Shown in pieces: positions 25,416 to 33,341 of a DNA stretch of 42,527 nt. The stretch lies in assembly GCA_021801125.1 (NCBI GenBank), contig JAJYYI010000059.1:1-42527 (forward strand), written 5' to 3'. Within the stretch, counting starts at the first letter, position 1, and the number at the start of each line of letters is the position of its first letter. Source of the DNA: Deltaproteobacteria bacterium (GTDB lineage Bacteria > Desulfobacterota > Binatia > Binatales > Binataceae). A program made the translations under genes and the position numbers. The notes beneath the pieces were generated by a model. The model was not told the origin of the DNA, made no database searches, and saw only the letters and a list, made by a program, of their open reading frames with translations.

Positions 25416-26387
25416 TTGACTGCTGCCCAAAGCGAGAAACCGCGGGCTGTGCAAGAGGCCTCGTGCGTGGTATTCGCCTACCACGAGATGGGCTACGCCT
25501 GCTTTGAGGCTTTGCTCGGACTGGGCGCGCCGGTTGCGGCGCTGTTTACCCATCCGGATGATCCGGCGGAAGCCGTATGGTGGCGCTCATGCGTGGAGCT
25601 GGCGCGACGCCATGGCGTGCCCGTCCATTTGAGCGACGGGCCGCTTGACGGCGAGCTAGTCGCACGCGTCGCTTCGCTCAAGCCGGAGGTGATATATTCG
25701 TTTTACTATCGTGCCCTGCTTTCGGATTTGGTGCTCAAAAGCGCGACTATCGCCGCCTTGAACCTTCACGGGTCGTTGTTGCCCGCTTATCGCGGGCGAG
25801 CTCCGGTCAACTGGGTGCTGGTCAACGGTGAGCGCAGGACCGGCGTCACGCTTCATCACATGGTGGCCAAGGCTGACGCGGGTGATATCGTCGCGCAATG
25901 CGAGACCGAGATAAGCGACGACGATACTGCTTTCACGCTTTACGGCCGGCTGGTCGCGATGGGCGCTGCGATAGTGCGCCAATGGCACCCGCGAATCGTC
26001 GCCGGTGACGCGCCAAGGATTCCTCAAGACCATGCGCGCGCGACTTACTTCGGCCGCAGGCGGCCCGAGGATGGCCGAATCCAATGGACCTGGCCGGCGC
26101 GGCGAATCTTCAACCTGGTGCGCGCTGTGAGCCATCCGTATCCTGGCGCTTTTTGCTTTGCGCAAGAGCGCAAGATGTTCGTATGGCGGGCGCGAATCGG
26201 GCAAGAGAGCGAAAGGCGAGGCGAACCAGGCGCGATAATCGGCACGGTCGGCGCGCAAGGGCTGGAAGTTGCCGCGGGCGAGGGCAGTGTCGTTCTCGAA
26301 AGCGTGCAGCCGCAAGGTGGCGAGGAGATAGCGGCGGGCCTGCTGGGCCAGCAAGAATTTCTACGTAACGTCGTTAAGCTGGCGTAG
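25416..26387 (+). CDS. arnA-FT: UDP-4-amino-4-deoxy-L-arabinose formyltransferase (ArnA N-terminal half)
   Basis: A 323-residue enzyme equal to the N-terminal half of the bifunctional ArnA of enterobacteria; it would use 10-formyl-tetrahydrofolate to formylate UDP-Ara4N. It matches from VVFAYHEMGYACFEALL, through YSFYYRALLSDL, to the active site LNLHGSLLPAYRGRAPVNWVLVNG (Asn and His) and ADAGDIVAQ (catalytic Asp), with the C-terminal OB-like domain (FGRRRPEDGRIQW, RAVSHPYPGAF). The frame opens at TTG 25416, preceded by AAGG with a 10-nt spacer, which adds about 17 residues before the usual ArnA start. The decarboxylase half is the separate next gene, 18 nt on. Confidence 0.92.
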   Translation: MTAAQSEKPRAVQEASCVVFAYHEMGYACFEALLGLGAPVAALFTHPDDPAEAVWWRSCVELARRHGVPVHLSDGPLDGELVARVASLKPEVIYSFYYRALLSDLVLKSATIAALNLHGSLLPAYRGRAPVNWVLVNGERRTGVTLHHMVAKADAGDIVAQCETEISDDDTAFTLYGRLVAMGAAIVRQWHPRIVAGDAPRIPQDHARATYFGRRRPEDGRIQWTWPARRIFNLVRAVSHPYPGAFCFAQERKMFVWRARIGQESERRGEPGAIIGTVGAQGLEVAAGEGSVVLESVQPQGGEEIAAGLLGQQEFLRNVVKLA

Positions 26388-26405
26388 TTTAACCGGAGTT
26401 AATTT

Positions 26406-27374
26406 ATGCGAGTGCTGATTACCGGCGGTGGAGGGTTTTTGGGCTCTCACCTATCTGATGCCTTCATCGCCCGAGGGGACGAGGTTTACGTCCTCGACAC
26501 AGGATCGATTATCAAGGTGCGTCATCTCTTGGATAGCCCCGGTTTTCACTACGTCCACGACAGCATCTTTAACCTCGAACTGCTCGACGGCCTGGTCGCC
26601 AAGGCGGATCTCATTTACCATTTGGCCGCCGTGGTGGGGGTCGAGCATTACGTGGCGGACCCTTACCAGACGCTCAACGTCAACGTTAATGGGACGCAGA
26701 ACGTCCTCAAGGCCGCATACAAATACAACAAGCGCGTGGTCTTCGGCTCCACTTCCGAGGTTTACGGTCGTAACCCGAAGGTACCGTGGAGCGAGCACGA
26801 CGACCGAGTTTTGGGCGCGACCTCGGTCGACCGATGGTGTTACTCGACCTCGAAGGCGGTAGGCGAACATTTCTGCTTCGCGTACCATAAGATGGGATTG
26901 CCGGTGGTCGTGCTGCGTTTTTTCAACGTTTACGGGCCCCGTCTGGACCGCCTCGACGTCGGACGGGTCTTCACCATCTTTATGGGGCAATTGCTGCGCG
27001 GCGCCGACATCACGGTGGTGGGCGACGGTAGTCAGACGCGATGCTTCACCTATGTCACGGACGCTGTCAAGGGAATGGTGCAGGCCGGCCTTAAGCAAGA
27101 GGCCGTCGGCGAGGCGATCAACATCGGGACTGAGGTCGAAACCAGCATCCTGGAGTTCGCCCGCTTGATGATCAAGCTTTACGGGGCGAGTAAGTCGAAG
27201 ATTAAGCTGGTCAGCCAAGAGGAAATCTACGGTTCGAGTTACGAAGACATTCCTCGCCGCGTTCCCGATACGACGAAAATGCGGACGCTCTTGGGCGTGA
27301 CGCCCAAAGTCTCGCTCGAGGACGGCCTAAGGCTAACGATCGATTGGTTCGAAAGCGAGCAACAAAAGGGGTGA
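26406..27374 (+). CDS. arnA-DH: UDP-glucuronate decarboxylase-type SDR (ArnA C-terminal half)
   Basis: A 322-residue extended SDR equal to the C-terminal half of ArnA, which oxidises and decarboxylates UDP-glucuronate to the UDP-4-keto-pentose. It has the NAD motif TGGGGFLGSHL, STSEVYG (the Ser-Glu pair used by ArnA), YSTSK as the YxxxK, PRLDRLDVGR, and SSYEDIPRRVPDT, which aligns with the ArnA segment holding its essential arginine. UDP-xylose synthases share several of these, but the gene's place between the formyltransferase and arnD favours the ArnA role. GGAG with an 8-nt spacer precedes ATG 26406. Confidence 0.88.
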   Translation: MRVLITGGGGFLGSHLSDAFIARGDEVYVLDTGSIIKVRHLLDSPGFHYVHDSIFNLELLDGLVAKADLIYHLAAVVGVEHYVADPYQTLNVNVNGTQNVLKAAYKYNKRVVFGSTSEVYGRNPKVPWSEHDDRVLGATSVDRWCYSTSKAVGEHFCFAYHKMGLPVVVLRFFNVYGPRLDRLDVGRVFTIFMGQLLRGADITVVGDGSQTRCFTYVTDAVKGMVQAGLKQEAVGEAINIGTEVETSILEFARLMIKLYGASKSKIKLVSQEEIYGSSYEDIPRRVPDTTKMRTLLGVTPKVSLEDGLRLTIDWFESEQQKG

Positions 27375-27498
27375 CGCGCGCGGATAGGCCGCGCCGCAAG
27401 CTTGTCTCGGGCAAGCGCCCGCCTTTTGGCTGCGGGAGCCGAGAACAAAGGTCTTCGACCAAGCGCCGGACGTTTTGACCGGAGCGAAAAAAGGCGCC

Positions 27499-28434
27499 GT
27501 GGACGTGGCGATCAAAGTCGACGTAGACACGCATGACGGCCTCAAAAACGGGGTTCCCGCCCTGATGCGCCTGCTGGAGCAGGAGCATGTGAGCGGCAGT
27601 TTTTTTGTCGCGATGGGGCCGGACAACTCGGGTAAAGCTATACGGCGAGTCTTCCGCAACCGAGGGTTTCTAGGCAAGATGCTGAGGACCCGCGCGGTGG
27701 CTACCTATGGCTGGCGCACGGTTCTTTCAGGCACGTTGCTGCCGGCCAGGCCGGTCGCGCTGGCCTTTCCCGACCTGATGCGCGAGCTGCGCGCGCGCGG
27801 CTTTGAGGTCGGCGTTCATGGCTACGACCATGTGCGCTGGCATGACGAACTCGATCACCTGGGAGAGTCCGGGATCCGCGCGGAACTCGCGGACGCCTTC
27901 GAGGCGTACCGCGCGATCTTTGGCGAGCCGGCGCAAAGCTTCGCCGCGCCGGCGTGGCGTGACAACGCGTTGTCGCTGACGCTGCTCGATAGCATGGGTC
28001 TTAAGTACCACAGCGACGTGCGCGGCCGGACGCCATTTAGATGTGCGGTCGAGGGCCGCGTGCTGGCCACGCTGGAGATCCCCACCACGCTGCCCACGCT
28101 CGACGAGGTTCTGGGAAGCCGCGGTCTCAAGGACCTGCGCGCGTTGGTCAGGTTCTACCTTGGCTTGTTCCGAGACGATGCGCTCAACGTTCATACTATC
28201 CACGCTGAGATCGAGGGTGGGCCTTGCCTAGACGTGTTTCGCGAACTCGTGCGCGCGCTGAAAGCACGCGGGGTGACTTTCCACAGGCTGGACGCCGTCG
28301 CGCAGCAGGTCGCTGCGCTACCCATGCCGGTGTGTGACATCGTCAGGTCGTTCGTGGCGGGTCGTGCCGGATGGGTGGCGATGCAAGGCAGCGAAAGCAC
28401 CGGCGCGCCGGCTCCGGAGCCGGAGGCCGCCTGA
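27499..28434 (+). CDS. arnD: 4-deoxy-4-formamido-L-arabinose-phosphoundecaprenol deformylase
   Basis: A polysaccharide-deacetylase-fold enzyme that removes the formyl group after the sugar is on undecaprenyl phosphate. The match to ArnD runs over the whole length: IKVDVDTHDGLKNGVPALM (metal Asp), SFFVAMGPDNSGKAIRRVF, KMLRTRAVATYGWRTVLSGT, EVGVHGYDHVRWHDE (metal His residues), APAWRDN, YHSDVRGRTPFR, IPTTLPTLDEVLG, HTIHAEIEGGP and FVAGRAGWVAMQG. The start is uncertain: GTG 27499 or GTG 27505 fits the family N-terminus, while a TTG at 27475 would add eight residues. The 124-nt gap before it is larger than elsewhere in the cluster but no promoter is evident. Confidence 0.92.
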   Translation: MDVAIKVDVDTHDGLKNGVPALMRLLEQEHVSGSFFVAMGPDNSGKAIRRVFRNRGFLGKMLRTRAVATYGWRTVLSGTLLPARPVALAFPDLMRELRARGFEVGVHGYDHVRWHDELDHLGESGIRAELADAFEAYRAIFGEPAQSFAAPAWRDNALSLTLLDSMGLKYHSDVRGRTPFRCAVEGRVLATLEIPTTLPTLDEVLGSRGLKDLRALVRFYLGLFRDDALNVHTIHAEIEGGPCLDVFRELVRALKARGVTFHRLDAVAQQVAALPMPVCDIVRSFVAGRAGWVAMQGSESTGAPAPEPEAA

Positions 28435-28610
28435 CTCTCGCCTCGAACCTGCCTCAGCGCTTGCGGCGCCGTTCGGCCTCGTATTAACTCAGTAAAGATC
28501 TCGCGGAGCTTGCCCTGCGGGCAAACGCCTCTGCGGCGGACCTTACGCGAAGCACGGAGAGCGATGCCCTCGGCTTAGAAGGTCGAGCGCGGCGTCGTCA
28601 GGAGCATCCC

Positions 28611-30047
28611 ATGATAGCCAATCTGATCGGCGGCAAATGGAGTCAACCGTTCGGGCGCGAGAGCCTGCCGGTGTTTAATCCGGCGACCGGAGAGGTGATC
28701 GACCAGGTCCCGCTGTCCGGCGAGCGCGAGGTGGCGCTCGCGGTCGAGTCGGCGGCCAAGGCGTACCCCAGTTGGTCCGCAAGCTCGGTTGGCGAGCGTA
28801 CGCAGATGATGTTTCGCTATAAGGCCTTGCTCGAAGCGCATGTGGAAGAGCTTGCCGCGATCGTCACGAGACATCACGGGAAGACGCTTGACGAGGCTCG
28901 CGGCGAGGTTCGCCGCGGCGTCGAGGTGGTAGACTTCGCCTGCGGCGCGCCGACTCTGCTTCAGGGACGAACCTTGCGCGCCGTAACTCGCGACGTCGAC
29001 CAGGATTATTACCGCTATCCGCTCGGCGTCGTGGCGGGGATCACGCCGTTTAATTTCCCGGTGATGATCCCGCTCTGGATGTTCCCGTTGGCGATAATGG
29101 CCGGCAATACATTTGTGCTCAAGCCTTCCGAGCGCACGCCTCTAGGCGCGATGCGTCTCGCCGAGTTGTTTGCCGAGGCGGGATTTCCCGAGGGAGTCTT
29201 GAACCTGGTTCACGGAGCGCGAGAAACGGTCGATGTCCTGCTGACCCATCCCGCGGTGAGCGCGGTGTCCTTTGTCGGCTCGGAGCCTGTGGCGCGCTAT
29301 GTGTATCAGAAGGCGGCGAGCAACGGAAAGCGCGTGCAAGCGGCCGGCGGAGCCAAGAACCATATCTTCGTGATGCCTGACGCCGACCTGTCGCTCGCGC
29401 TTCCGGCTATCCTTAACTCGGCCTTCGGCAACGCCGGCGAGCGCTGTCTGGCCGGTAGCGTGGCGGTTGCCGTCGGCGAGGCGAGCAAAGTGCTGGTGGA
29501 GCGGTTGGCCGAAGAGACGCGCAAGCTGCGCGTTGGCCCCGGCGATCAGAGCGCGGTCGATATAGGTCCGCTCATCCGCGAGGAGCATCGCCGCCGCGTG
29601 TTGAGCCATATTGAGCGCGGTGTCAGCGAAGGCGCCCGTCCGGTGGTTGACGGTCGCGACCGGGCTTATCTAACTGGCCCCGGGTTTTTTCTCGGACCGA
29701 CGATCCTCGCGCAAGTGACTCCGGCGATGGCCGTGGCTCGCGAGGAGATCTTCGGCCCGGTGCTGTCGGTGACGAGCGCGGCGCAGCTGAAGGAGGCTAT
29801 CGCTCAGGCGAACCGTGTCGAGTTCGGCAACATGGCGACAATTTTCACCGATTCCGGCAAGAGCGCGCGCGAGTTCCGCGAGGGTATCGAGGCTGGAATG
29901 GTCGGAGTTAATGTGGGCGTCGCGCAGCCGTTCGCTTTCTATCCGTTTTCGGGCTGGAAAGGCTCCTTTTATGGCGACTTGCATATTCACGGCACTGACG
30001 GGGTAGACTTTTACACTCGAAAAAAGGTTGTTGTTTCGCGCTGGTGA
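28611..30047 (+). CDS. mmsA: Methylmalonate-semialdehyde dehydrogenase (CoA-acylating)
   Basis: A 478-residue aldehyde dehydrogenase that turns methylmalonate or malonate semialdehyde into propionyl- or acetyl-CoA, a step in valine, beta-alanine and inositol breakdown. It has GITPFNFPVMIPLWMFP, LKPSERTP, FVGSEPVARYVY and the catalytic Cys279 in GERCLAGS. The general-base glutamate found in ordinary aldehyde dehydrogenases is replaced by asparagine in AGGAKNH, the mark of the CoA-dependent family. The C-terminus (FYPFSGWKGSFYGDLHIHGTDGVDFYT) is also typical. AGGAG with a good spacer precedes ATG 28611. No other gene of the pathway adjoins it except, at some distance, the acyl-CoA enzymes on either side. 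Confidence 0.95.
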   Translation: MIANLIGGKWSQPFGRESLPVFNPATGEVIDQVPLSGEREVALAVESAAKAYPSWSASSVGERTQMMFRYKALLEAHVEELAAIVTRHHGKTLDEARGEVRRGVEVVDFACGAPTLLQGRTLRAVTRDVDQDYYRYPLGVVAGITPFNFPVMIPLWMFPLAIMAGNTFVLKPSERTPLGAMRLAELFAEAGFPEGVLNLVHGARETVDVLLTHPAVSAVSFVGSEPVARYVYQKAASNGKRVQAAGGAKNHIFVMPDADLSLALPAILNSAFGNAGERCLAGSVAVAVGEASKVLVERLAEETRKLRVGPGDQSAVDIGPLIREEHRRRVLSHIERGVSEGARPVVDGRDRAYLTGPGFFLGPTILAQVTPAMAVAREEIFGPVLSVTSAAQLKEAIAQANRVEFGNMATIFTDSGKSAREFREGIEAGMVGVNVGVAQPFAFYPFSGWKGSFYGDLHIHGTDGVDFYTRKKVVVSRW

Positions 30048-30243
30048 CCGGCGGTCGCGCGCCTTTCTCGTGCGTTGAATCGGATGGGTAGTTAGATGTG
30101 CCGGCACAACGTTCGCTGACCTTGATCCGCTGCGGACGACGGTCGAGTTTATCGCTGCCGTCCCGGCGATGGCTGCGCGGGGTTTCCCCGTCTTGGGAAG
30201 CGACCAGCCGAGAGCAAGCTTAAGTCCTGTTTAGGAGGTAACG

Positions 30244-30990
30244 ATGGTTCTGCGAAAAGTCGCAGTGGCGTTTGCGTGGTGTGCTCTTACTCTCAGTTGC
30301 GCAGCATTCTGGCTGTTTAGCAGCGGGAGTGACGCAGGCTCGAAGAGCCGTTTGAAGGTGACTATCGCGGGAATTCGGTCTGGACGCGCGATACCGCCAG
30401 ACAACGCCTTCTGCGTGCCGGCGAAAGAAGGGCACGTGACGTTGGGTCCGAACAAAAGCCCCGAGATTAAATGGTCCAAGGGACCGAAGGGAACTGCCTC
30501 TTACGCCATAGTTATGTACGACACCGACGTTCCCTCCGAGCGAAGCAACGTGAACAAAGAGGGCAAGGTAATCCCCAAAACGCTTAAGCGGATCCGCTTC
30601 TATCATTGGCTTCTCGTCGACATCCCGCCGGACGTCAACGAGTTGGCCATGGGTGCCGACTCGACCGAGGTAACGCATCACGGCAAGCCCGCGGGGAAAA
30701 CCGACCATGGAGTGCGCGGCGTGAACAGCTATACGATATTTCTCGCCGGCAACCCCGATATGAAGGGCACTTACGGCGGTTACGACGGACCGTGCCCGCC
30801 CTGGAACGACACGATCATTCATCATTATCACTTCATGGTTTACGCGCTGGACGTGCCGTCTCTCGGACTGCCTGATAATTTCGACGGCGACCAGGCGATG
30901 AAGGCGATGAGCGGCCACGTGCTGGCCGAAGGCGGCGTCACTGGAGTATACGCGCTCAACCCGGACGTTGCGAAGCGCCTGCCCAAGTAG
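30244..30990 (+). CDS. Secreted PEBP / YbhB-YbcL family protein
   Basis: A 248-residue protein of the phosphatidylethanolamine-binding (Raf kinase inhibitor-like) family. After a hydrophobic N-terminal segment (VAVAFAWCALTLSCAAFWLF), which is either an uncleaved anchor or a signal peptide, the PEBP fold is seen in TLGPNKSPEIKWS, YAIVMYDTDVPS, YHWLLVDIPPDVNEL, GGYDGPCPPWND and IHHYHFMVYALDVPSLGLP. It would lie in or face the periplasm. The ligand of bacterial members is largely unknown. A full AGGAGGT Shine-Dalgarno (30233-30239) precedes the ATG, the strongest in the window. It is 196 nt from mmsA and ends at a strong hairpin. Confidence 0.9.
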   Translation: MVLRKVAVAFAWCALTLSCAAFWLFSSGSDAGSKSRLKVTIAGIRSGRAIPPDNAFCVPAKEGHVTLGPNKSPEIKWSKGPKGTASYAIVMYDTDVPSERSNVNKEGKVIPKTLKRIRFYHWLLVDIPPDVNELAMGADSTEVTHHGKPAGKTDHGVRGVNSYTIFLAGNPDMKGTYGGYDGPCPPWNDTIIHHYHFMVYALDVPSLGLPDNFDGDQAMKAMSGHVLAEGGVTGVYALNPDVAKRLPK

Positions 30991-31000
30991 TTGCGCGAAG

Positions 31001-31034
31001 ATGCCTGGCGTGGACATAAGGCCACGCCGGGCAT
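31001..31034. terminator. Strong 13-bp hairpin between convergent genes
   Basis: ATGCCTGGCGTGG (31001-31013) pairs with CCACGCCGGGCAT (31022-31034) across an 8-nt loop, with one G-T wobble. It begins 11 nt after the stop of the PEBP gene and lies between that gene and the convergent 3-hydroxyacyl-CoA dehydrogenase. There is no T run on either side, so it may stop transcription from either direction only weakly, or protect mRNA ends. Confidence 0.55.
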
Positions 31035-31079
31035 TGTGCTGACTGATGCCGAGCGCCCCTGCGCGGGGCCCGAGGACCC

Positions 31080-32030
31080 TCATTGTTTTGACTTCTCGCG
31101 GCGGAGAAGCTCTAGAAGCAAGCCGTCGCGCTCGGCGACTGTGGCCGATAACCGCTCGGGCGGCCACGTGTAGAGGCCTTTTCCCGTGGAAGGACCGAGT
31201 TCGTTGCGCTCGACTGGTTCCACCAGGAGTTGCAACGGTTCGCTGCCGGAAGCGAGTTCCGGAAAAAGCTGGCGAGAGATCGCTGCAAACGTGTGAAGCC
31301 CGCCGAGGTCGGCGGTCATCAAAGGGCCCACCGTGGCCAGGCGCCGACCGAATGAAGAGGTCACTACGTCGTCGATCTCCTCGACGGTCGCTACGCCGCT
31401 TTGCACCAGTGCAAGCGCCTCGCGCAGGAGCGCGTACTGAAGGCGGTTGCCGATGAAACCCGCGACTTCGCGCCTGACCAACACCGGTCGATGACCGATC
31501 TTCTTGAGCAAGTCGAACGCATTGCTCAGCGTCGACTGGCTGGTTTTTGGGCTTGGCACGACTTCGACCAACGGGATCAGATGGGGCGGGCTCCAGAAAT
31601 GCGTCACGACGAAGCGTTCGGGATGATTCATTCGCTGGCTTAGCACGCTCGGTTGAAGCCCTGAGGTATTGCTGGTGATCAACACAGTAGGCGCGCACAA
31701 CGCTTCGACCTTTTCATAAAGGTCGACCTTCGCCCCAACATCTTCGACGACCGCCTCCACCACGACGTCGGCTCCTTCGACCGCGACGGCAAGAGTCGTT
31801 TTGGCGACCATGCGCGCCAGGACAGCGCGCTCGTCGGGCCCGCCGAGACCTCCCGCGCGCAGTTGCTCCAGAGCTCCTTTTACTCGCGCCATCGCCTGGC
31901 GCAGACGGTCCTCCTGAATATCGTACATCGCAACTTCGGATCCGGCGCGTGCGTAAACCATCGCGATCAGGGAGCCCATCAGTCCGGTTCCCAGAACCGC
32001 TACGCGGGGCGCTTTGCGGTCTATCTCCAT
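31080..32030 (-). CDS. 3-hydroxyacyl-CoA dehydrogenase family protein
   Basis: A 316-residue NAD-dependent dehydrogenase. The N-terminal Rossmann domain begins VAVLGTGLMGSLIAMVYARAG with an acid at the end of the second strand (MYDIQEDRL). ITSNTSGLQPSVLS and the catalytic His in VTHFWSPPHLIPLVEVV follow, then the helical domain with VAGFIGNRLQYALLREAL. The single short C-terminal domain fits stand-alone enzymes of the hydroxybutyryl-CoA or L-gulonate dehydrogenase type, so the substrate is open. GGGAGG precedes ATG 32030. It is divergent from the erythronate operon, so regulation in common is possible, but no step of that route needs it. Confidence 0.9.
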   Translation of the reverse strand: MEIDRKAPRVAVLGTGLMGSLIAMVYARAGSEVAMYDIQEDRLRQAMARVKGALEQLRAGGLGGPDERAVLARMVAKTTLAVAVEGADVVVEAVVEDVGAKVDLYEKVEALCAPTVLITSNTSGLQPSVLSQRMNHPERFVVTHFWSPPHLIPLVEVVPSPKTSQSTLSNAFDLLKKIGHRPVLVRREVAGFIGNRLQYALLREALALVQSGVATVEEIDDVVTSSFGRRLATVGPLMTADLGGLHTFAAISRQLFPELASGSEPLQLLVEPVERNELGPSTGKGLYTWPPERLSATVAERDGLLLELLRREKSKQ

Positions 32031-32351
32031 GGCATTCCTCCCGAATTTTAGAGCGCCATAGGCGTCCGAACTGCGGCAATATAACGGAGCACGGGCAGGA
32101 TGCGGCCTGCCCGTCGTTTACGAGTCGCGGATTGCTGGCTTCGGGCCTCGCGGCGCTTCATTGAGCGTAGCCGTCGCAGGCGGGTCGAGCAAAGTCATTA
32201 GCCGCGGACTCAGGCCACGCTGCGACTCTGCCGCGCGAGCAGGAGCGAGACGCTTGGGCTATGATAAACGGCATACAGCGGCGCCGTGTGTACATCAGGG
32301 TCGGGGTACGTAGGCGAGTAGAGCGCGCGGGCCGCGCTTCCGGAGGCGAGA
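32031..32351. other. Divergent intergenic region before the erythronate operon
   Basis: 321 nt between the minus-strand 3-hydroxyacyl-CoA dehydrogenase and denD. No ORF has coding character. It contains the perfect hairpin at 32091-32114 (listed separately) and a TATGAT at 32260-32265 that could be a -10 box for denD, although no good -35 box stands 17 nt before it. Promoters for both genes must lie here if the operon is not read from elsewhere. No regulator gene is adjacent. Confidence 0.45.
32091..32114. repeat. Perfect 9-bp inverted repeat
   Basis: ACGGGCAGG (32091-32099) and CCTGCCCGT (32106-32114) are exact reverse complements around a 6-nt centre. The repeat lies 60 nt before the start of the minus-strand dehydrogenase and well upstream of denD. 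It could be an operator for a dimeric repressor or a hairpin in the dehydrogenase leader. Confidence 0.5.
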
Positions 32352-33341
32352 ATGCGGGTCGTCATAACTGGGGGGAGCGGGTTCCTCGGCTCCGCGCTGG
32401 CTCGAGCGCTCATAAGCCGTGGTTTTTTGCGCGGCCGGTCTGGAAAGCGAGAGGAAATTCGCGAGTTGGTTGCGGTGGACGTCGAGCCCGCGCGCGAGAG
32501 CGTCCGCGGTGCGACGTATCTTAGCGGCGACCTGTTGGATTCCGAAATCTTGGCTGCCGCGATTACGTCGGATACCGATAGCGTCTTTCACCTTGCGGCG
32601 GTGGTGAGCGCTGCGGCTGAGGTTGACTTTGACCTCGGAATGAGGGTCAACTTCGACGTAACCCGCGCGCTTATTGGTCAGCTGCGCGTGTGCGGCGGGC
32701 AGCCTCGGTTGATTTTTCCCAGCTCGCTGGCGATCTTCGGAGCGATGATTCCCGAGGTTGTCACGGCACGTACGGCCGCCTTTCCTCTTTCGTCTTACGG
32801 AACGCAAAAGGCGATGGCGGAGCTTCTGATCAACGACGCCAGCCGCAAGGGTTTTATAGACGGGCGCGCCATACGCCTGCCCACGATCGTCGTGCGTCCC
32901 GGAAAGCCGAACCGCGCGGCGTCGTCGTTCGCCAGCTCGATCCTCCGCGAGCCGCTCGGGGGCCAGCAGGCCGTATGTCCGGTTGCCCGTGAGACCGCGC
33001 TGTGGATCGCGTCGCCGCGCGCGGCCGTCGCGGGCCTGATTCATGCGCATGAGACCGTTCCTGAACAATGGGGCGACGTTCGCATCGCCAACTTGCCCGG
33101 CATTACCGTTACCGTCAACGAGATGGTTGAGGCGCTGCGGCGCTCGGGTGGCGACCCGGGGCTGATTCGCTTCGAGCGCGACCCTGCGGTCGAGCGAATT
33201 GTATGTACGTGGCCGCCGCGGATCGAGACCGAGCGCGAGCGCTCGATGGGATTTAGCGCCGACCGTGGAATTGACGAGATCGTGCGGGGGTACATCGAGG
33301 ACTACCTGGACGGCCGGCCGGTGGCAAAGGGAACAAAATGA
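32352..33341 (+). CDS. denD: D-erythronate dehydrogenase
   Basis: A 329-residue extended SDR that oxidises D-erythronate at C2 to 2-oxo-tetronate with NAD. It has the cofactor motif ITGGSGFLGSALA, FHLAAVVSAAAE, the serine in FPSSLAIFG, and SSYGTQKAMAELL as the YxxxK site. The long segment DGRAIRLPTIVVRPGKPNRAAS, then REPLGGQQAVCPV and LPGITVTVNEMVEAL, are characteristic of DenD-type enzymes. GGAGG with a 5-nt spacer precedes ATG 32352. The stop overlaps the otnK start by 4 nt (ATGA). The following three genes complete the known D-erythronate route, which makes the specific name likely. Confidence 0.9.
   Translation: MRVVITGGSGFLGSALARALISRGFLRGRSGKREEIRELVAVDVEPARESVRGATYLSGDLLDSEILAAAITSDTDSVFHLAAVVSAAAEVDFDLGMRVNFDVTRALIGQLRVCGGQPRLIFPSSLAIFGAMIPEVVTARTAAFPLSSYGTQKAMAELLINDASRKGFIDGRAIRLPTIVVRPGKPNRAASSFASSILREPLGGQQAVCPVARETALWIASPRAAVAGLIHAHETVPEQWGDVRIANLPGITVTVNEMVEALRRSGGDPGLIRFERDPAVERIVCTWPPRIETERERSMGFSADRGIDEIVRGYIEDYLDGRPVAKGTK

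Noticed and set aside
30220-31698. Long minus-strand ORF of 492 codons
   Set aside because: It runs antisense through the PEBP gene, across the hairpin and into the 3-hydroxyacyl-CoA dehydrogenase gene in another frame. Its composition (Arg, His, Ala rich) matches no family, while both overlapped genes are clear.
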